The translations under genes were made by a program, and so were the position numbers. The notes beneath the pieces are model-generated. The model worked only from the letters and a program-made list of their open reading frames with translations. It ran no database searches and was not told the DNA's origin. From positions 1 to 36,855 of the IMG/VR virus record IMGVR_UViG_3300042154_001046: 36,855 nucleotides of DNA, one strand, 5' to 3'. The stretch comes from a virus. Of the stretch, positions 30,392 to 36,855 are shown piece by piece (the first letter of the stretch is position 1; every line of letters begins with the position of its first letter).

Positions 30392-30549
30392 GCGTCCACC
30401 CACTTCCAGCCCAGCACCAGACGCACACCCATGCGGTGAATCCAGAGGGGTTTTTTGGTCAGGTTGAAGGTAATTTCGCCCATGCGGTAGCCGCCAACAT
30501 ATTTGGGGGAGGTAAGCATCTTGAGCATTTCTGTGTCGTATATCGTCAT
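30388..30549 (-). CDS. Short hypothetical protein
   Basis: This 53-residue protein starts at MTIYDTEMLKMLTSPKYVGG. GGAG lies nine bases upstream and the start overlaps the stop of the previous gene (ATGA); a longer frame to 30654 runs through that gene. It is rich in Leu, Trp and Lys with a basic character (NLTKKPLWIHRMG). Function not recognised. Confidence 0.55.
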   Translation of the reverse strand: MTIYDTEMLKMLTSPKYVGGYRMGEITFNLTKKPLWIHRMGVRLVLGWKWVDA

Positions 30550-30809
30550 ATCAGCAGACTCCAAATCCAAGCGCCAGTAAAGAACAGTCCAAGGCAGATC
30601 ACTGCCAGCACTGTAAAAATAGACCAAAGCATGAACGCTCCAATCCTGTGCCATGTTTCTGGCACTGGGTCGATGTCGGCGGGTACGACGGGATACGGCT
30701 TGACCTTGCGCGTCTCTGGCTCAAGCTCTGCCGTGGTGAAGTGGCAGTCCATGCCGCAAGTCGGCTGGCGTGGGCATTCACGATAACCCGTGTCGCACAT
30801 CCTTGTCAT
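30546..30809 (-). CDS. Cys-rich single-pass membrane protein
   Basis: In this 87-residue protein a Cys-rich N-terminus (C5, C12, C18, C22 with H23) may bind zinc. A Pro-rich linker (PYPVVPADIDPVPETW) follows, then a C-terminal membrane helix (about 57-87: IGAFMLWSIFTVLAVICLGL). ATGA overlaps link it to both neighbours. The topology, a soluble Cys domain anchored by a tail helix, would suit a membrane-surface role, but the function is unknown. Confidence 0.6.
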   Translation of the reverse strand: MTRMCDTGYRECPRQPTCGMDCHFTTAELEPETRKVKPYPVVPADIDPVPETWHRIGAFMLWSIFTVLAVICLGLFFTGAWIWSLLI

Positions 30810-31012
30810 GCTGCCTCCTCGGTCTTGCCCAAGTACGCCTTCAGGCGCTTGACTCGTTGCTTGTTGTAAGTCACCAGCGCTTGTGCATATTCGACCCCTG
30901 ATTCAGCCTTCAACAATTCATGCTCGGCGTGCATCAACTCGTGCGTAACGGCTTGTGTCGGCGTCACGGTCTTGAGCATCAACCTCAATTCGGTCCACAT
31001 ATATTTCCACAT
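30806..31012 (-). CDS. Small hypothetical protein
   Basis: This 68-residue protein starts at MWKYMWTELRLMLKT. Its ribosome-binding site (GGAGG) is in the last codons of the winged-helix gene, whose stop is one base away. It is helical with ELMHAEHELLKAESGVEYAQALV and a basic tail (NKQRVKRLKAYLGK). A longer frame to 31129 overlaps that gene and has no ribosome-binding site. Function unknown. Confidence 0.6.
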   Translation of the reverse strand: MWKYMWTELRLMLKTVTPTQAVTHELMHAEHELLKAESGVEYAQALVTYNKQRVKRLKAYLGKTEEAA

Positions 31013-31013
31013 A

Positions 31014-31634
31014 TCAACCTCCAAACATTGTTTGCAATTCGCGGTACAGCATGTGCGCTTCCTTGATACTGAGCGTCTCCAACACCTGCTTGGCCGTGAG
31101 AAGTGTCGGCGCGGGGGCAGCTTGGGCATGGGACGCGTTGAGCGTAGCTATCCCTGCGCGTATCCCGTTTTGCTTCTTGATGGCCGCGATGTCGATGTTC
31201 ACTTTCGCTGGTTGGCGTGGCGGTGGGTCTGCTTTGGTGGGGGCTTTCGTATTGGCCAGCTTCTTTCTCAGCAACGCTCCCATGTTGCGTATGGTGGCCG
31301 TTGCCTTCAGTGGACGGAACTCTGGAATGAGCGCCGTCAGCTTGCCGTCCTTGTCTCTGCTCAAGTGTCCTTGCCTAATCATCTGCGTGTACAGCGAGGT
31401 CAGCGAGCTTTTCTTGAACCCTTGCTTCTCCAGCGCTTGCACGGCTTGCGTTGCGGTTGTGTAGGGGTTGTCTCTGACATAGTTGAACGATGCTTGCGAC
31501 ACCCCCACTGTGGGTTGGAAGTAGTGCCTTTGCTTGGCGGATGCAGCTTGCTCCTGAGAAGATGTTGATAGGGGAGTCTCGGCTTTTTCCCACTCGTTCA
31601 GCACGGCATGCAGTGCGGTCTTCATATCTGGCAT
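31014..31634 (-). CDS. Putative winged-helix DNA-binding protein
   Basis: This 206-residue protein starts at MPDMKTALHAVLNEW; AAGGAGAAAACA precedes it, whereas the upstream GTG/ATG codons lack one. Residues about 46-103 (VSQASFNYVRDNPYTTATQAVQALEKQGF, then LTSLYTQMIRQGHLSRD) read as a winged helix-turn-helix. A Pro/Lys/Ala linker follows, then the C-terminal helix LSIKEAHMLYRELQTMF. It may control the small-gene cassette. The 45 bases upstream stay open in frame, which matters for a possible slippage extension. Confidence 0.6.
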   Translation of the reverse strand: MPDMKTALHAVLNEWEKAETPLSTSSQEQAASAKQRHYFQPTVGVSQASFNYVRDNPYTTATQAVQALEKQGFKKSSLTSLYTQMIRQGHLSRDKDGKLTALIPEFRPLKATATIRNMGALLRKKLANTKAPTKADPPPRQPAKVNIDIAAIKKQNGIRAGIATLNASHAQAAPAPTLLTAKQVLETLSIKEAHMLYRELQTMFGG

Positions 31635-31680
31635 TGTTTTCTCCTTGATTGAAATCGGGTATTGTCCACTATTAGACATG

Positions 31681-31722
31681 TTAGTGTTCACTCTTTTTTG
31701 TAAGGGGTTTCCCCCCCCTCAT
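31681..31722 (-). CDS. Possible 13-codon leader ORF with G8 run
   Basis: ATG at 31722 has GGAGG five bases upstream and encodes MRGGKPLTKKSEH before TAA. Codons 2-4 contain eight G residues in a row (C8 at 31711-31718 on the + strand). It may be a leader peptide, or a start whose frame depends on the length of the G run. It could also be a meaningless short frame. Confidence 0.3.
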   Translation of the reverse strand: MRGGKPLTKKSEH

Positions 31723-31811
31723 AACGGCCTCCAGTAAAGTAAATCAAGCGCTACTACGATAAGCGCGAGTAGGAACACTACCCGCGTGATGGTGTCTCCT
31801 CTGTCAAACAT
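31719..31811 (-). CDS. Very short membrane protein
   Basis: This 30-residue protein was found by reading the gap: MFDRGDTITRVVFLLALIVVALDLLYWRPL. It has one clear membrane helix (about 10-27) with charged N-terminus and Arg near the end. GGAGGAGC precedes the ATG by six bases and the gene overlaps the upstream stop by eight bases. Its helix and ribosome-binding site support it despite the length. A membrane-regulatory role would be speculation. Confidence 0.5.
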   Translation of the reverse strand: MFDRGDTITRVVFLLALIVVALDLLYWRPL

Positions 31812-32097
31812 TCAGCTCCTCCGGTATCTCAATGTCATTGCCAAGTCGGCTTGCTACATAACAGCGCATGGCTGCGATCAGGGGTGTTGGGCCGGGGTGT
31901 TCGATCACGCCACGCCATGCAACCCAGCGTGTGAGGTGCCAAGCTGTTGCGATCTTCTCCCGCTCAATGATCGGGCCGCCTTGCTCCCAAGAGCTTGAGT
32001 ACCAGTCCCAATTTTCTTGTCGCACGATGATCTCTACACCCTCACACTTCGCCACTGCCCAATCAAGGGCGGCACCTGTCAGTTCATCTGTTTTCAT
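31804..32097 (-). CDS. DUF2591 family phage protein
   Basis: This 97-residue protein starts at MKTDELTGAALDWAVAKCEG, with AAGGAGAAG upstream. The segments LTGAALDWAVAKCEG, WEQGGPIIEREKI and GPTPLIAAMRCYVASRLG are the family pattern of DUF2591, which is widespread in phages and prophages and has no known function. A longer frame to 32190 lies inside the preceding gene. ATGA overlap with the upstream gene. Confidence 0.85.
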   Translation of the reverse strand: MKTDELTGAALDWAVAKCEGVEIIVRQENWDWYSSSWEQGGPIIEREKIATAWHLTRWVAWRGVIEHPGPTPLIAAMRCYVASRLGNDIEIPEELNV

Positions 32098-32363
32098 TTG
32101 TCTTCTCCTTGGTCGATATAGATGTTGTCGGCCACTGGCCCGATGCGGGTGCGGTGCTTGACCTCGCAGTTGCTGTTCATCATCCAGCAAGCTGTCTCGA
32201 TGGCATCGCGCACATCCTCCATGATGGAAAACCCAGCGCCATGCCGAGGCTCGTCAACACTGAACACTGTGGTTATGTAAACTCCTCCGAACTTCCAAGC
32301 CTGCTCCCAACTGTCGTAGTTGCTGGCGTTGTACATCTCAATGAACGTGTGTTTCTCAGTCAT
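32094..32363 (-). CDS. Hypothetical phage protein
   Basis: This 89-residue protein starts at MTEKHTFIEMYNASNYDSWEQAW, with AAGGAGAAAGC upstream. It is moderately acidic, with aromatic and Cys residues (ETACWMMNSNCEVKHRTRIG). It ends YIDQGEDK, where GGAGAAGAC is the ribosome-binding site of the next gene; the preceding gene ends almost identically (YIDQGESK). No domain is recognised. Confidence 0.6.
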   Translation of the reverse strand: MTEKHTFIEMYNASNYDSWEQAWKFGGVYITTVFSVDEPRHGAGFSIMEDVRDAIETACWMMNSNCEVKHRTRIGPVADNIYIDQGEDK

Positions 32364-32530
32364 TTGCTTTCTCCTTGGTCGATGTAGTGCTTGATGCGCC
32401 AGAGCATCTCTTGCATGCCTTCCCATGCAACGCGACTAGGGGGCGTTCCGTCTATACCGCGCTGCACAGTGTTTAGCATCACATCGACGTACGTTTCGAT
32501 CACGCCTTTGGATATGGTTATCTTGATCAT
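32360..32530 (-). CDS. Short hypothetical protein
   Basis: This 56-residue protein, found by reading the gap, runs from MIKITISKGVIETYVDVM to YIDQGESK. GGGAGAAG lies before the ATG, which follows directly on the upstream TAA. It is helical and amphipathic. The ATGA overlap at its end and the shared tail with the next protein support it as real. Function unknown. Confidence 0.6.
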   Translation of the reverse strand: MIKITISKGVIETYVDVMLNTVQRGIDGTPPSRVAWEGMQEMLWRIKHYIDQGESK

Positions 32531-32773
32531 TTACTTCTCCCATTTAAGGGTTGTGCCGCTGCCGCTGTAGTTGCAGAGGTCGTAGTTGGTCATGACTAGC
32601 TGCGTAAGGGTGTAGGGGTCTATGTCCCGCCCACTCAAATAGTGGCCCAATAGTATCGAGCCGTTGATGTGTCGGCTCAGGTCAGAGAACATAACCTCCT
32701 TCTCGTGTACTTCGGCAACCATGCGCTGCCCATGTTCGTCATACCCTCGGCCTGTGTTCCATTGATGTTTCAT
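32531..32773 (-). CDS. Small conserved-looking phage protein, unknown function
   Basis: This 80-residue protein starts MKHQWNTGRGYDEHGQRM and ends GTTLKWEK. A short beta region (MVAEVHEKEVMFSDLS) is followed by helices. AAGGAGAAG lies before the ATG, after the hairpins at 32791-32828. It is the first gene after the peptidase pair and starts a new run of small genes. No domain is recognised. Confidence 0.6.
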   Translation of the reverse strand: MKHQWNTGRGYDEHGQRMVAEVHEKEVMFSDLSRHINGSILLGHYLSGRDIDPYTLTQLVMTNYDLCNYSGSGTTLKWEK

Positions 32774-32790
32774 TTACTTCTCCTTAAAGC

Positions 32791-32828
32791 GCAGCCTGAG
32801 TCGGCAGGCTGCAAACCGTTTCCAACGG
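32791..32828 (-). terminator. Two hairpins after the peptidase gene (possible terminator/processing site)
   Basis: In the 76-base gap downstream of the M20-type peptidase gene, GCAGCCTG (32791-32798) pairs with CAGGCTGC (32805-32812), a perfect eight-base stem with six-base loop. CCGTT (32816-32820) pairs with AACGG (32824-32828). A nine-base direct repeat, CGGTTTGCA on the leftward strand, flanks the second. The T-run after the first stem is short (GCTTTAA), so termination may be partial. Confidence 0.45.
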
Positions 32829-32849
32829 TGCAAACCGAAATGACACCCG

Positions 32850-33956
32850 TCAGACTTCGCAGTGAACTGTGTCGAACAGAGACAGCAACACAGTATCGGC
32901 ATCGTAGACAGCGCAGTCAGACATCGCACGCTGCAACACCTCGTCAGTGAGCATGCGCTTGTTGAGGAACTTGAGCGCCATCATGGGGTCTTCTGGGTAC
33001 GCCGCCTCTGCGATCATGTCGAGCAGGTCGTGATACATCCCACGCATGGCATCGCGCAGTGCGTCCTCCAGCATGTCGTTGTCCGTGTACCCGTAGGCGC
33101 TGGCGTCAGACCACTTGCCGTCCCATGAAGTCAGGCTGGTCGTGCTGTAGTAACTCTTCCAGTCCATCAGGGGCAGCTTCTCGATGACTGTCGGGTCACG
33201 CCCCACGGGCAGGGCATCCCACTTGATCTTGACGGCCGCAGCAGCCAGCGCTGTGAAGTGGAAGATGTCCAGAGTCTCGCGGTCTGAGTGCTCGTTGTCG
33301 TAGCCCACGCTGATGTTGGTGCATTCGGGGATGATGTCAACGAACTCGGCAGTGTCGGTGTACACACCTGTGTCATCGCCCAGATACATCAGCACGCCGT
33401 CAGCACACAGCTCACCGGACAGTGCGTCAGCGAACTCATCAGAGCAGCACCTGCCCCACCCCTGATGCGTGATAACGCTGTCGATGCCGCGCCTGTCGAA
33501 CGCAATGGCACGATCAAAGCAGGCCAGCAACTCGGGGCTGTGGTCGGCAAGGTACTTAGCACCGATACCCCCGCGCTCCTCGCCCTGCGTGAAGATGTAG
33601 TACGCCGGTACACCAGCATGCAGCATGTGCATCAGCATCGCGCAACCCGCACCATCGTCAGCACCAAGGGGCGCACCATCGGCATACCACTTGCCTTGAG
33701 TCTTCCTGATCTTGTTGGCACCTGTCTCACGATGCACTGTGTCCACATGGGCTACGAACAGCGTGCGGTTGGTGTCGTCGAGTCGTGCGTCTACATGCAG
33801 GTTGCCCACCTTGTCATAGCTGACAGCGATGTGCTTGCGCTTGGGTATGTGTGAGTGCAGCCAGTCCGTGAACTCGATGACTGCGCGTGTGCCGTGTGGC
33901 CGCTTCATTGACAGGGCGCGTGATAGCGTCTTGCAGAGTATTGATTTCTTGTTCAT
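32850..33956 (-). CDS. M20/M28-type zinc aminopeptidase/amidohydrolase
   Basis: This 368-residue protein shows di-zinc peptidase motifs in order: LFVAHVDTVH (H70, D72), APLGADDGAG (D100, D101), FTQGEERGGIG (E126 and E127, general base and ligand), IAFDRRG (D154), and GYDNEHSDRETLD with a late histidine. These match the M20/M28 clan MH family of aminopeptidases and amidohydrolases. No signal peptide is visible, so it acts in the cytoplasm. It is rare as phage cargo and forms a coupled pair (ATGA) with the 485-residue unknown protein. Natural substrate unknown: a small peptide or acylated amino acid. Confidence 0.8.
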   Translation of the reverse strand: MNKKSILCKTLSRALSMKRPHGTRAVIEFTDWLHSHIPKRKHIAVSYDKVGNLHVDARLDDTNRTLFVAHVDTVHRETGANKIRKTQGKWYADGAPLGADDGAGCAMLMHMLHAGVPAYYIFTQGEERGGIGAKYLADHSPELLACFDRAIAFDRRGIDSVITHQGWGRCCSDEFADALSGELCADGVLMYLGDDTGVYTDTAEFVDIIPECTNISVGYDNEHSDRETLDIFHFTALAAAAVKIKWDALPVGRDPTVIEKLPLMDWKSYYSTTSLTSWDGKWSDASAYGYTDNDMLEDALRDAMRGMYHDLLDMIAEAAYPEDPMMALKFLNKRMLTDEVLQRAMSDCAVYDADTVLLSLFDTVHCEV

Positions 33957-35410
33957 GTTGATTCCTTGATTGTTACTGTGGTTGGTTCAATGGACAGGCA
34001 CGCATCCCGTACGGGGCATGGCTCGACTTCTTCTGGCTCGGGTACATAGTCCTCGTGGTACATGTTGCCGTCAATCTCGACAGGTGCATCGTCATCGTAC
34101 AAGTAGAAGTTGCCCGACCCTTGGCACTCCCATGTCTCGTCAAGCAGCGCCCACTCGCCATCGTGTAGCTCTACGCAGTTATCGCGCAGTTGGTAGTCGC
34201 CCACATGGTCACAGACAATCGCATCGTCATCGCAGTGATACCACTCGTCACCAACACTGACCGCATCATCCATCGAGCAGTACTCGCCGTTCTCAAGCTC
34301 CACGATGCCGTTGTCACTGAGGTAGTCGCGGTCGTAGTAAGTGCCGTCAACCTCCACGGCGTCATCGTTGGGCACATAGTAGTCGTTGCCCCTGCGCCCA
34401 GTGACATGCGTGTACTCGTCGATGCAGCATTCGCCAACGACATGATCGTCGTATATACCTGTGCCGCGCTGCTCGTCCTCACTGATGCGCTGGCCACAGT
34501 CCGCACAACTGCATGCGTTCTGCTCAGTCGCAGTGCCGTTTTGATTACTGCACTGCCAGTCACCACTGCTCGTGATGCGTAGATACTGTCTGTATGTGCC
34601 GTCAGGCATGCGCTCGTTCTCAATGTCAACATCCTGCGTCCCGCCGTCGATGTAAGGAGCGATGAAGTCGCAGTCGCTGTGCCCGCTCTTGATGTACGCC
34701 AGCCGCTCCCCCTTCCATTCGTTGCGCTTCTCGTACCCCTGCGAATGTAGCCACTGATGCAGCTCGTCATCGGGTTGCGAGTACCGCTCACCATCCTTGT
34801 GCCGATAGGTACGCACGAAGTACTTGGGGTTGCTCTCTAGGTTGTCCCGTTGCATGAGTAGCGCACGACCCACGATCTGATGCCCCAAGCGGCGGGTTGC
34901 CACATGCCAGCCGTAGCACGGCGCGTACACCTCGTAGGGATGCGCCCCGAGTTCATCAAGCTCGTTGCGATCTCCCTCCTCGTTCTCATCGAACTTCATA
35001 CATGAGGCGGGGCCATGTTGCACAGCACGCACGATGGCCTCAGTGGTGCGCTCGATGTGAAAGCTAGCCGCTGTAGCGTACTTGGCTACGAAATCCCTTA
35101 TGTGATGGTCTGCCATGCGCGGCCAGTGTTGCTTGATGTACTTGCCCAATGATGTCAGCGTCTGCCTGTCGGCCTCGCCTGCTCGCTCGTCCCGTGTGTA
35201 GGCAAGGCGGGTCACATCGGTCGTGGCCTCATGCGGCCACTCAAGCAGCAACTGTTGCCAGTCTTCGGGGTCGTGCATCTGGAACGCATCGGCCACTGCG
35301 GGGTGCAGTTCGAATCTGTTTTGCAAACTCTGATGCCACTGGCGCGAGTAGCGCACAACATCGGCGGCGTACATAAAGCACTTGGCCTTGGGGGAATATC
35401 CTAAGAACAT
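33953..35410 (-). CDS. Unknown acidic protein with repeated Asp-rich units and Cys cluster
   Basis: The first half of this 485-residue protein (1-240) is mixed helix/beta with many His, Trp and Tyr residues. Near residues 300-335, CSCADCGQRIS and later ECCID form a Cys cluster that may bind zinc. The rest is highly acidic, with a repeated unit of about 20-25 residues of the form DDAVEVDGTYYDRDYL, DDAVSVGDEWYHC, DDAPVEIDGNMYHEDYV. AAGGAGT precedes the ATG. It is coupled to the M20-type peptidase gene. No family is recognised; the repeats could bind metal or mimic nucleic acid. Confidence 0.6.
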   Translation of the reverse strand: MFLGYSPKAKCFMYAADVVRYSRQWHQSLQNRFELHPAVADAFQMHDPEDWQQLLLEWPHEATTDVTRLAYTRDERAGEADRQTLTSLGKYIKQHWPRMADHHIRDFVAKYATAASFHIERTTEAIVRAVQHGPASCMKFDENEEGDRNELDELGAHPYEVYAPCYGWHVATRRLGHQIVGRALLMQRDNLESNPKYFVRTYRHKDGERYSQPDDELHQWLHSQGYEKRNEWKGERLAYIKSGHSDCDFIAPYIDGGTQDVDIENERMPDGTYRQYLRITSSGDWQCSNQNGTATEQNACSCADCGQRISEDEQRGTGIYDDHVVGECCIDEYTHVTGRRGNDYYVPNDDAVEVDGTYYDRDYLSDNGIVELENGEYCSMDDAVSVGDEWYHCDDDAIVCDHVGDYQLRDNCVELHDGEWALLDETWECQGSGNFYLYDDDAPVEIDGNMYHEDYVPEPEEVEPCPVRDACLSIEPTTVTIKEST

Positions 35411-35443
35411 AAAAACTCCTTGATGTTTTACTTAACTGAAAGC

Positions 35444-35487
35444 GAGGGTGAGACAGCACCCTCATACTGTTGGGGACAAATGTCCCC
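35444..35487 (-). promoter_or_regulatory. Two inverted repeats before the 485-residue gene (operator and/or terminator)
   Basis: In the 79-base gap, GAGGGTG (35444-35450) pairs with CACCCTC (35457-35463), and GGGGACA (35472-35478) pairs with TGTCCCC (35481-35487). Read leftwards, the first stem is followed by GCTTTCAGTT, a weak T-run, so it may end transcription of the small genes. The second, nearly perfect, palindrome would suit a repressor site. Confidence 0.4.
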
Positions 35488-35489
35488 GT

Positions 35490-35696
35490 CTACTCCTTGC
35501 CTATGAGTTCATTGCGAAGCTCGTCCATTTGTGCGAGCACCTGCTCACGAGTGCCTTTGAACCCCATCTGTTTGAGCATGGAGTAGGCGCTCGGTGAGCG
35601 GCTGCGGGACATACCTTTCATCTCCAGCTTGAGCATGGAGCGCAGTGTGAGTAGTCGAGCGCCCTCGATCTGATTGGGTGTGCTGAGTGTTGTCAT
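35490..35696 (-). CDS. Common small phage protein
   Basis: This 68-residue basic protein starts at MTTLSTPNQIEGARLLTLRS, where GGAGG lies seven bases upstream. The pattern LLTLRSMLKLEMKGMSRSRSP, then MGFKGTREQVLAQMDEL, is common among small phage proteins, usually without a known role. ATGA overlap with the upstream gene. It ends at the hairpin gap before the 485-residue gene. Confidence 0.65.
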   Translation of the reverse strand: MTTLSTPNQIEGARLLTLRSMLKLEMKGMSRSRSPSAYSMLKQMGFKGTREQVLAQMDELRNELIGKE

Positions 35697-35875
35697 TGGC
35701 AATCCTCCGGTACTTCATCGCCAAGGCCAAACGCCTCGGCCAACTCTTGAATGGTCTGGCGGTGTGCGTCCCAGTCGTGGAAACTATCTGGACTGCCCCG
35801 CTGCTGGTAGTCCTGCAATGCGCCGCACAGGTCAGCGAGGGCGCAGCGTGCTGCGAAAGTTTGGTTCTCTGTCAT
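35693..35875 (-). CDS. Small hypothetical protein
   Basis: This 60-residue acidic, mostly helical protein contains LADLCGALQDYQQRGSPDSF. AAGGAGAAGG precedes the ATG; both ends use ATGA overlaps. Its last codons contain GGAGG, the ribosome-binding site of the next gene. Function unknown. Confidence 0.6.
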   Translation of the reverse strand: MTENQTFAARCALADLCGALQDYQQRGSPDSFHDWDAHRQTIQELAEAFGLGDEVPEDCQ

Positions 35876-36096
35876 TTGCCTTCTCCTTTGGTTGTCTCCT
35901 TCATACGCTCATTGCGGCAGTGCTCCGCGTAGAACTTGAGGAACAACATATCGAATGTCGTCAACAACTTCTCTGCGTTCTGCGTGTCGGCCACATAGAA
36001 CGCTCGGGCGATATGCTCTGCGAAGCTACCTCCCTCACGCTCCATGCATCGGGCGGCTTGTAGCCGCATGTCGTGGTCTAAGTGCATTGCTGTCAT
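35872..36096 (-). CDS. Widespread small phage protein (MRLQAARCMEREGGSF type)
   Basis: In this 74-residue protein the segment MRLQAARCMEREGGSFAEHI, then RAFYVADTQNAEKLL, occurs in many phages, as far as I recognise, with no known activity. It is helical. The start overlaps the upstream stop (ATGA). It ends KGEGK, in which GGAGAAGGC is the next ribosome-binding site. Confidence 0.7.
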   Translation of the reverse strand: MTAMHLDHDMRLQAARCMEREGGSFAEHIARAFYVADTQNAEKLLTTFDMLFLKFYAEHCRNERMKETTKGEGK

Positions 36097-36338
36097 TTCT
36101 TCTTTCCTTTCTTGGTTTCAAAATAGCCGAGCCACTTTGTGCCCTCGACTTGGGGTTGGTACATCTTGATCTCGTAGTTGTCAGTGTGCGGTACGGGCAC
36201 GAGGAACAGGTTGTACGGATAACCGAACCCGTCCATCATCTTGAGCAGTTCCCGTAGGTCACGCTTGTCGTTGGTTGTTACCCAGTCCGCTACGCTGGAT
36301 GCGTAGAAGTGGGCGTTATCTGGCATGTTCTCGTTCAT
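36093..36338 (-). CDS. Small phage protein (FYASSVADW type)
   Basis: This 81-residue protein starts at MNENMPDNAHFYASSVADW, with GGAGAAGAC upstream. It contains a helical region (RDLRELLKMMDGFGYPYNLF), then a beta-like stretch (LVPVPHTDNYEIKMYQPQVEG), and a basic tail (ETKKGKKK). Similar proteins occur in many phages without known function. A longer frame to 36377 lies in the preceding gene. Confidence 0.65.
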   Translation of the reverse strand: MNENMPDNAHFYASSVADWVTTNDKRDLRELLKMMDGFGYPYNLFLVPVPHTDNYEIKMYQPQVEGTKWLGYFETKKGKKK

Positions 36339-36550
36339 TTGTCTTCTCCATGTTCCATAGTTAAAGCCAAGCCCCATATGAGATAGGCGTCTATCACAGT
36401 CACCGCCTCTGGGTACAGTTGATAAATCTCCTCCTCGTCACGCCCCATGCACAGCATGAACACAATGTGCTCTACCTGTTTCTCAGGCACATACGCGCAG
36501 ATGTTTCCATACGCCTTAACAAAGGCTTTAATCTCTTTCACTGTTCTCAT
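36335..36550 (-). CDS. Small hypothetical protein
   Basis: This 71-residue protein starts at MRTVKEIKAFVKAYGNIC, with AAGGAAAGC-type sequence (GGAGAAAGC) upstream. It is helical with two cysteines and ends EHGEDK. A longer frame to 36616 runs through the previous gene. ATGA overlap at both ends. Function unknown. Confidence 0.6.
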   Translation of the reverse strand: MRTVKEIKAFVKAYGNICAYVPEKQVEHIVFMLCMGRDEEEIYQLYPEAVTVIDAYLIWGLALTMEHGEDK

Positions 36551-36777
36551 TTGCTTTCTCCTAAGTGTTGCCGCACTGCGGCGTCTATGACATCCCATGT
36601 GATGCCGACATTGCAATCGAACGCACGAGCAACAAGCTCAAGCACCATCACGCAGTCATCCTCTGTGAAGTTCTCTGCCCCCTCTATTTCGTTGCACGCA
36701 ATCACATTGACTACATCTTCTACGCTCCAGTCATCACGCAGAATCCACTTGCTGTTTTCTTGAATCATCTTTGCCAT
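36547..36777 (-). CDS. Small hypothetical protein
   Basis: This 76-residue protein starts at MAKMIQENSKWILRDDWSVEDV, with AAGGAGAAG eight bases before the ATG and the preceding gene's TAA just upstream. It is acidic, with DVVNVIACNEIEGAENFTEDD, and ends HLGESK, where GGAGAAAGC serves the next gene. Function not recognised. Confidence 0.6.
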   Translation of the reverse strand: MAKMIQENSKWILRDDWSVEDVVNVIACNEIEGAENFTEDDCVMVLELVARAFDCNVGITWDVIDAAVRQHLGESK

Positions 36778-36788
36778 TTGTCTTCTCC

Positions 36789-36855
36789 TTAGTTGGTTGC
36801 GTTTATATCTACAAAACACTCGCTCTCGAATGAGGGGTCTACATCCGCCACTGCG
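36789..36855 (-). CDS. Partial CDS at the window edge (C-terminal end only)
   Basis: Only the last 21 codons are inside the window (AVADVDPSFESECFVDINATN then TAA). The frame runs off the right end, so its length and function cannot be judged. Its codon pattern and the tight spacing to the next gene fit the same leftward operon. Confidence 0.45.
   Translation of the reverse strand, partial: AVADVDPSFESECFVDINATN

Noticed and set aside
31704-31722. GGGGGGGGAAACCCC-like stretch as a third copy of the conserved intergenic element
   Set aside because: Only the G-run is similar; the AGTTTC and TACCCCCACCTT ends are missing.
1-36855. tRNA genes, CRISPR arrays, insertion sequences or an integrase/attachment site
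   Set aside because: I saw no cloverleaf candidates, regular spaced repeats, transposase or integrase motifs in the window; a dedicated tRNA search could still find a degenerate one.

Overview
The window is part of a tailed double-stranded DNA phage genome, most likely a podovirus or a prophage of that type, with almost no non-coding DNA. The virion side lacks any long tail tape-measure gene. It carries a probable DNA-stabilisation/tail protein, several Gly/Ala/Gln-rich presumed internal virion proteins, and one 2618-residue polyvalent protein of the kind thought to enter the host with the DNA. Terminase, portal and major capsid genes are absent, so the window is partial. Many small proteins resemble families common in environmental phages of Gram-negative bacteria. 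The host cannot be fixed from the sequence; a proteobacterial, possibly Burkholderiales, host is only a guess.

Layout: bases 1-15873 are read rightwards. They encode a holin, an M15-type endolysin overlapping it, a large structural protein, a 90-residue protein, three low-complexity virion-type proteins and the giant polyvalent protein. Everything from 36855 down to 15870 is read leftwards. The two blocks converge with overlapping stop codons (TTAA at 15870-15873).

The leftward block has three sections. The far right (36855-28023) is a cassette of about 30 small genes, mostly joined by ATGA stop/start overlaps. It is interrupted by a two-gene unit, an unknown 485-residue acidic protein plus an M20/M28-type metallopeptidase, that is flanked by hairpins. 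The middle (28051-19528) is the replication and recombination section: a DUF3310 protein, VRR-NUC nuclease, family A DNA polymerase (TTG start), a small HExxH metalloprotease, a Cas4/RecB-like nuclease, an HNH-type protein, an SNF2-type helicase, a widespread phage protein of unknown function, and a putative ssDNA-binding protein. The left end (19415-15870) carries a helix-turn-helix protein and a PrimPol-DUF927 helicase fusion. Together these suggest a self-contained replisome: PrimPol/helicase primes and unwinds, PolA copies, the SSB-like protein coats, and Cas4-like, VRR-NUC and SNF2 proteins handle ends and branches.

Many annotated starts here are internal methionines preceded by a Shine-Dalgarno (SD) sequence, because long open frames run back into the preceding gene. 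Seven short genes (30-59 residues) were found by reading the gaps. The most unusual features are: (i) two intergenic leader-like elements with identical 14-base ends; (ii) gene junctions where the next gene's ribosome-binding site encodes the previous protein's C-terminal tail; (iii) three tandem paralogues; (iv) the hairpin-delimited peptidase pair; (v) two homopolymer runs placed where slippage would fuse reading frames.
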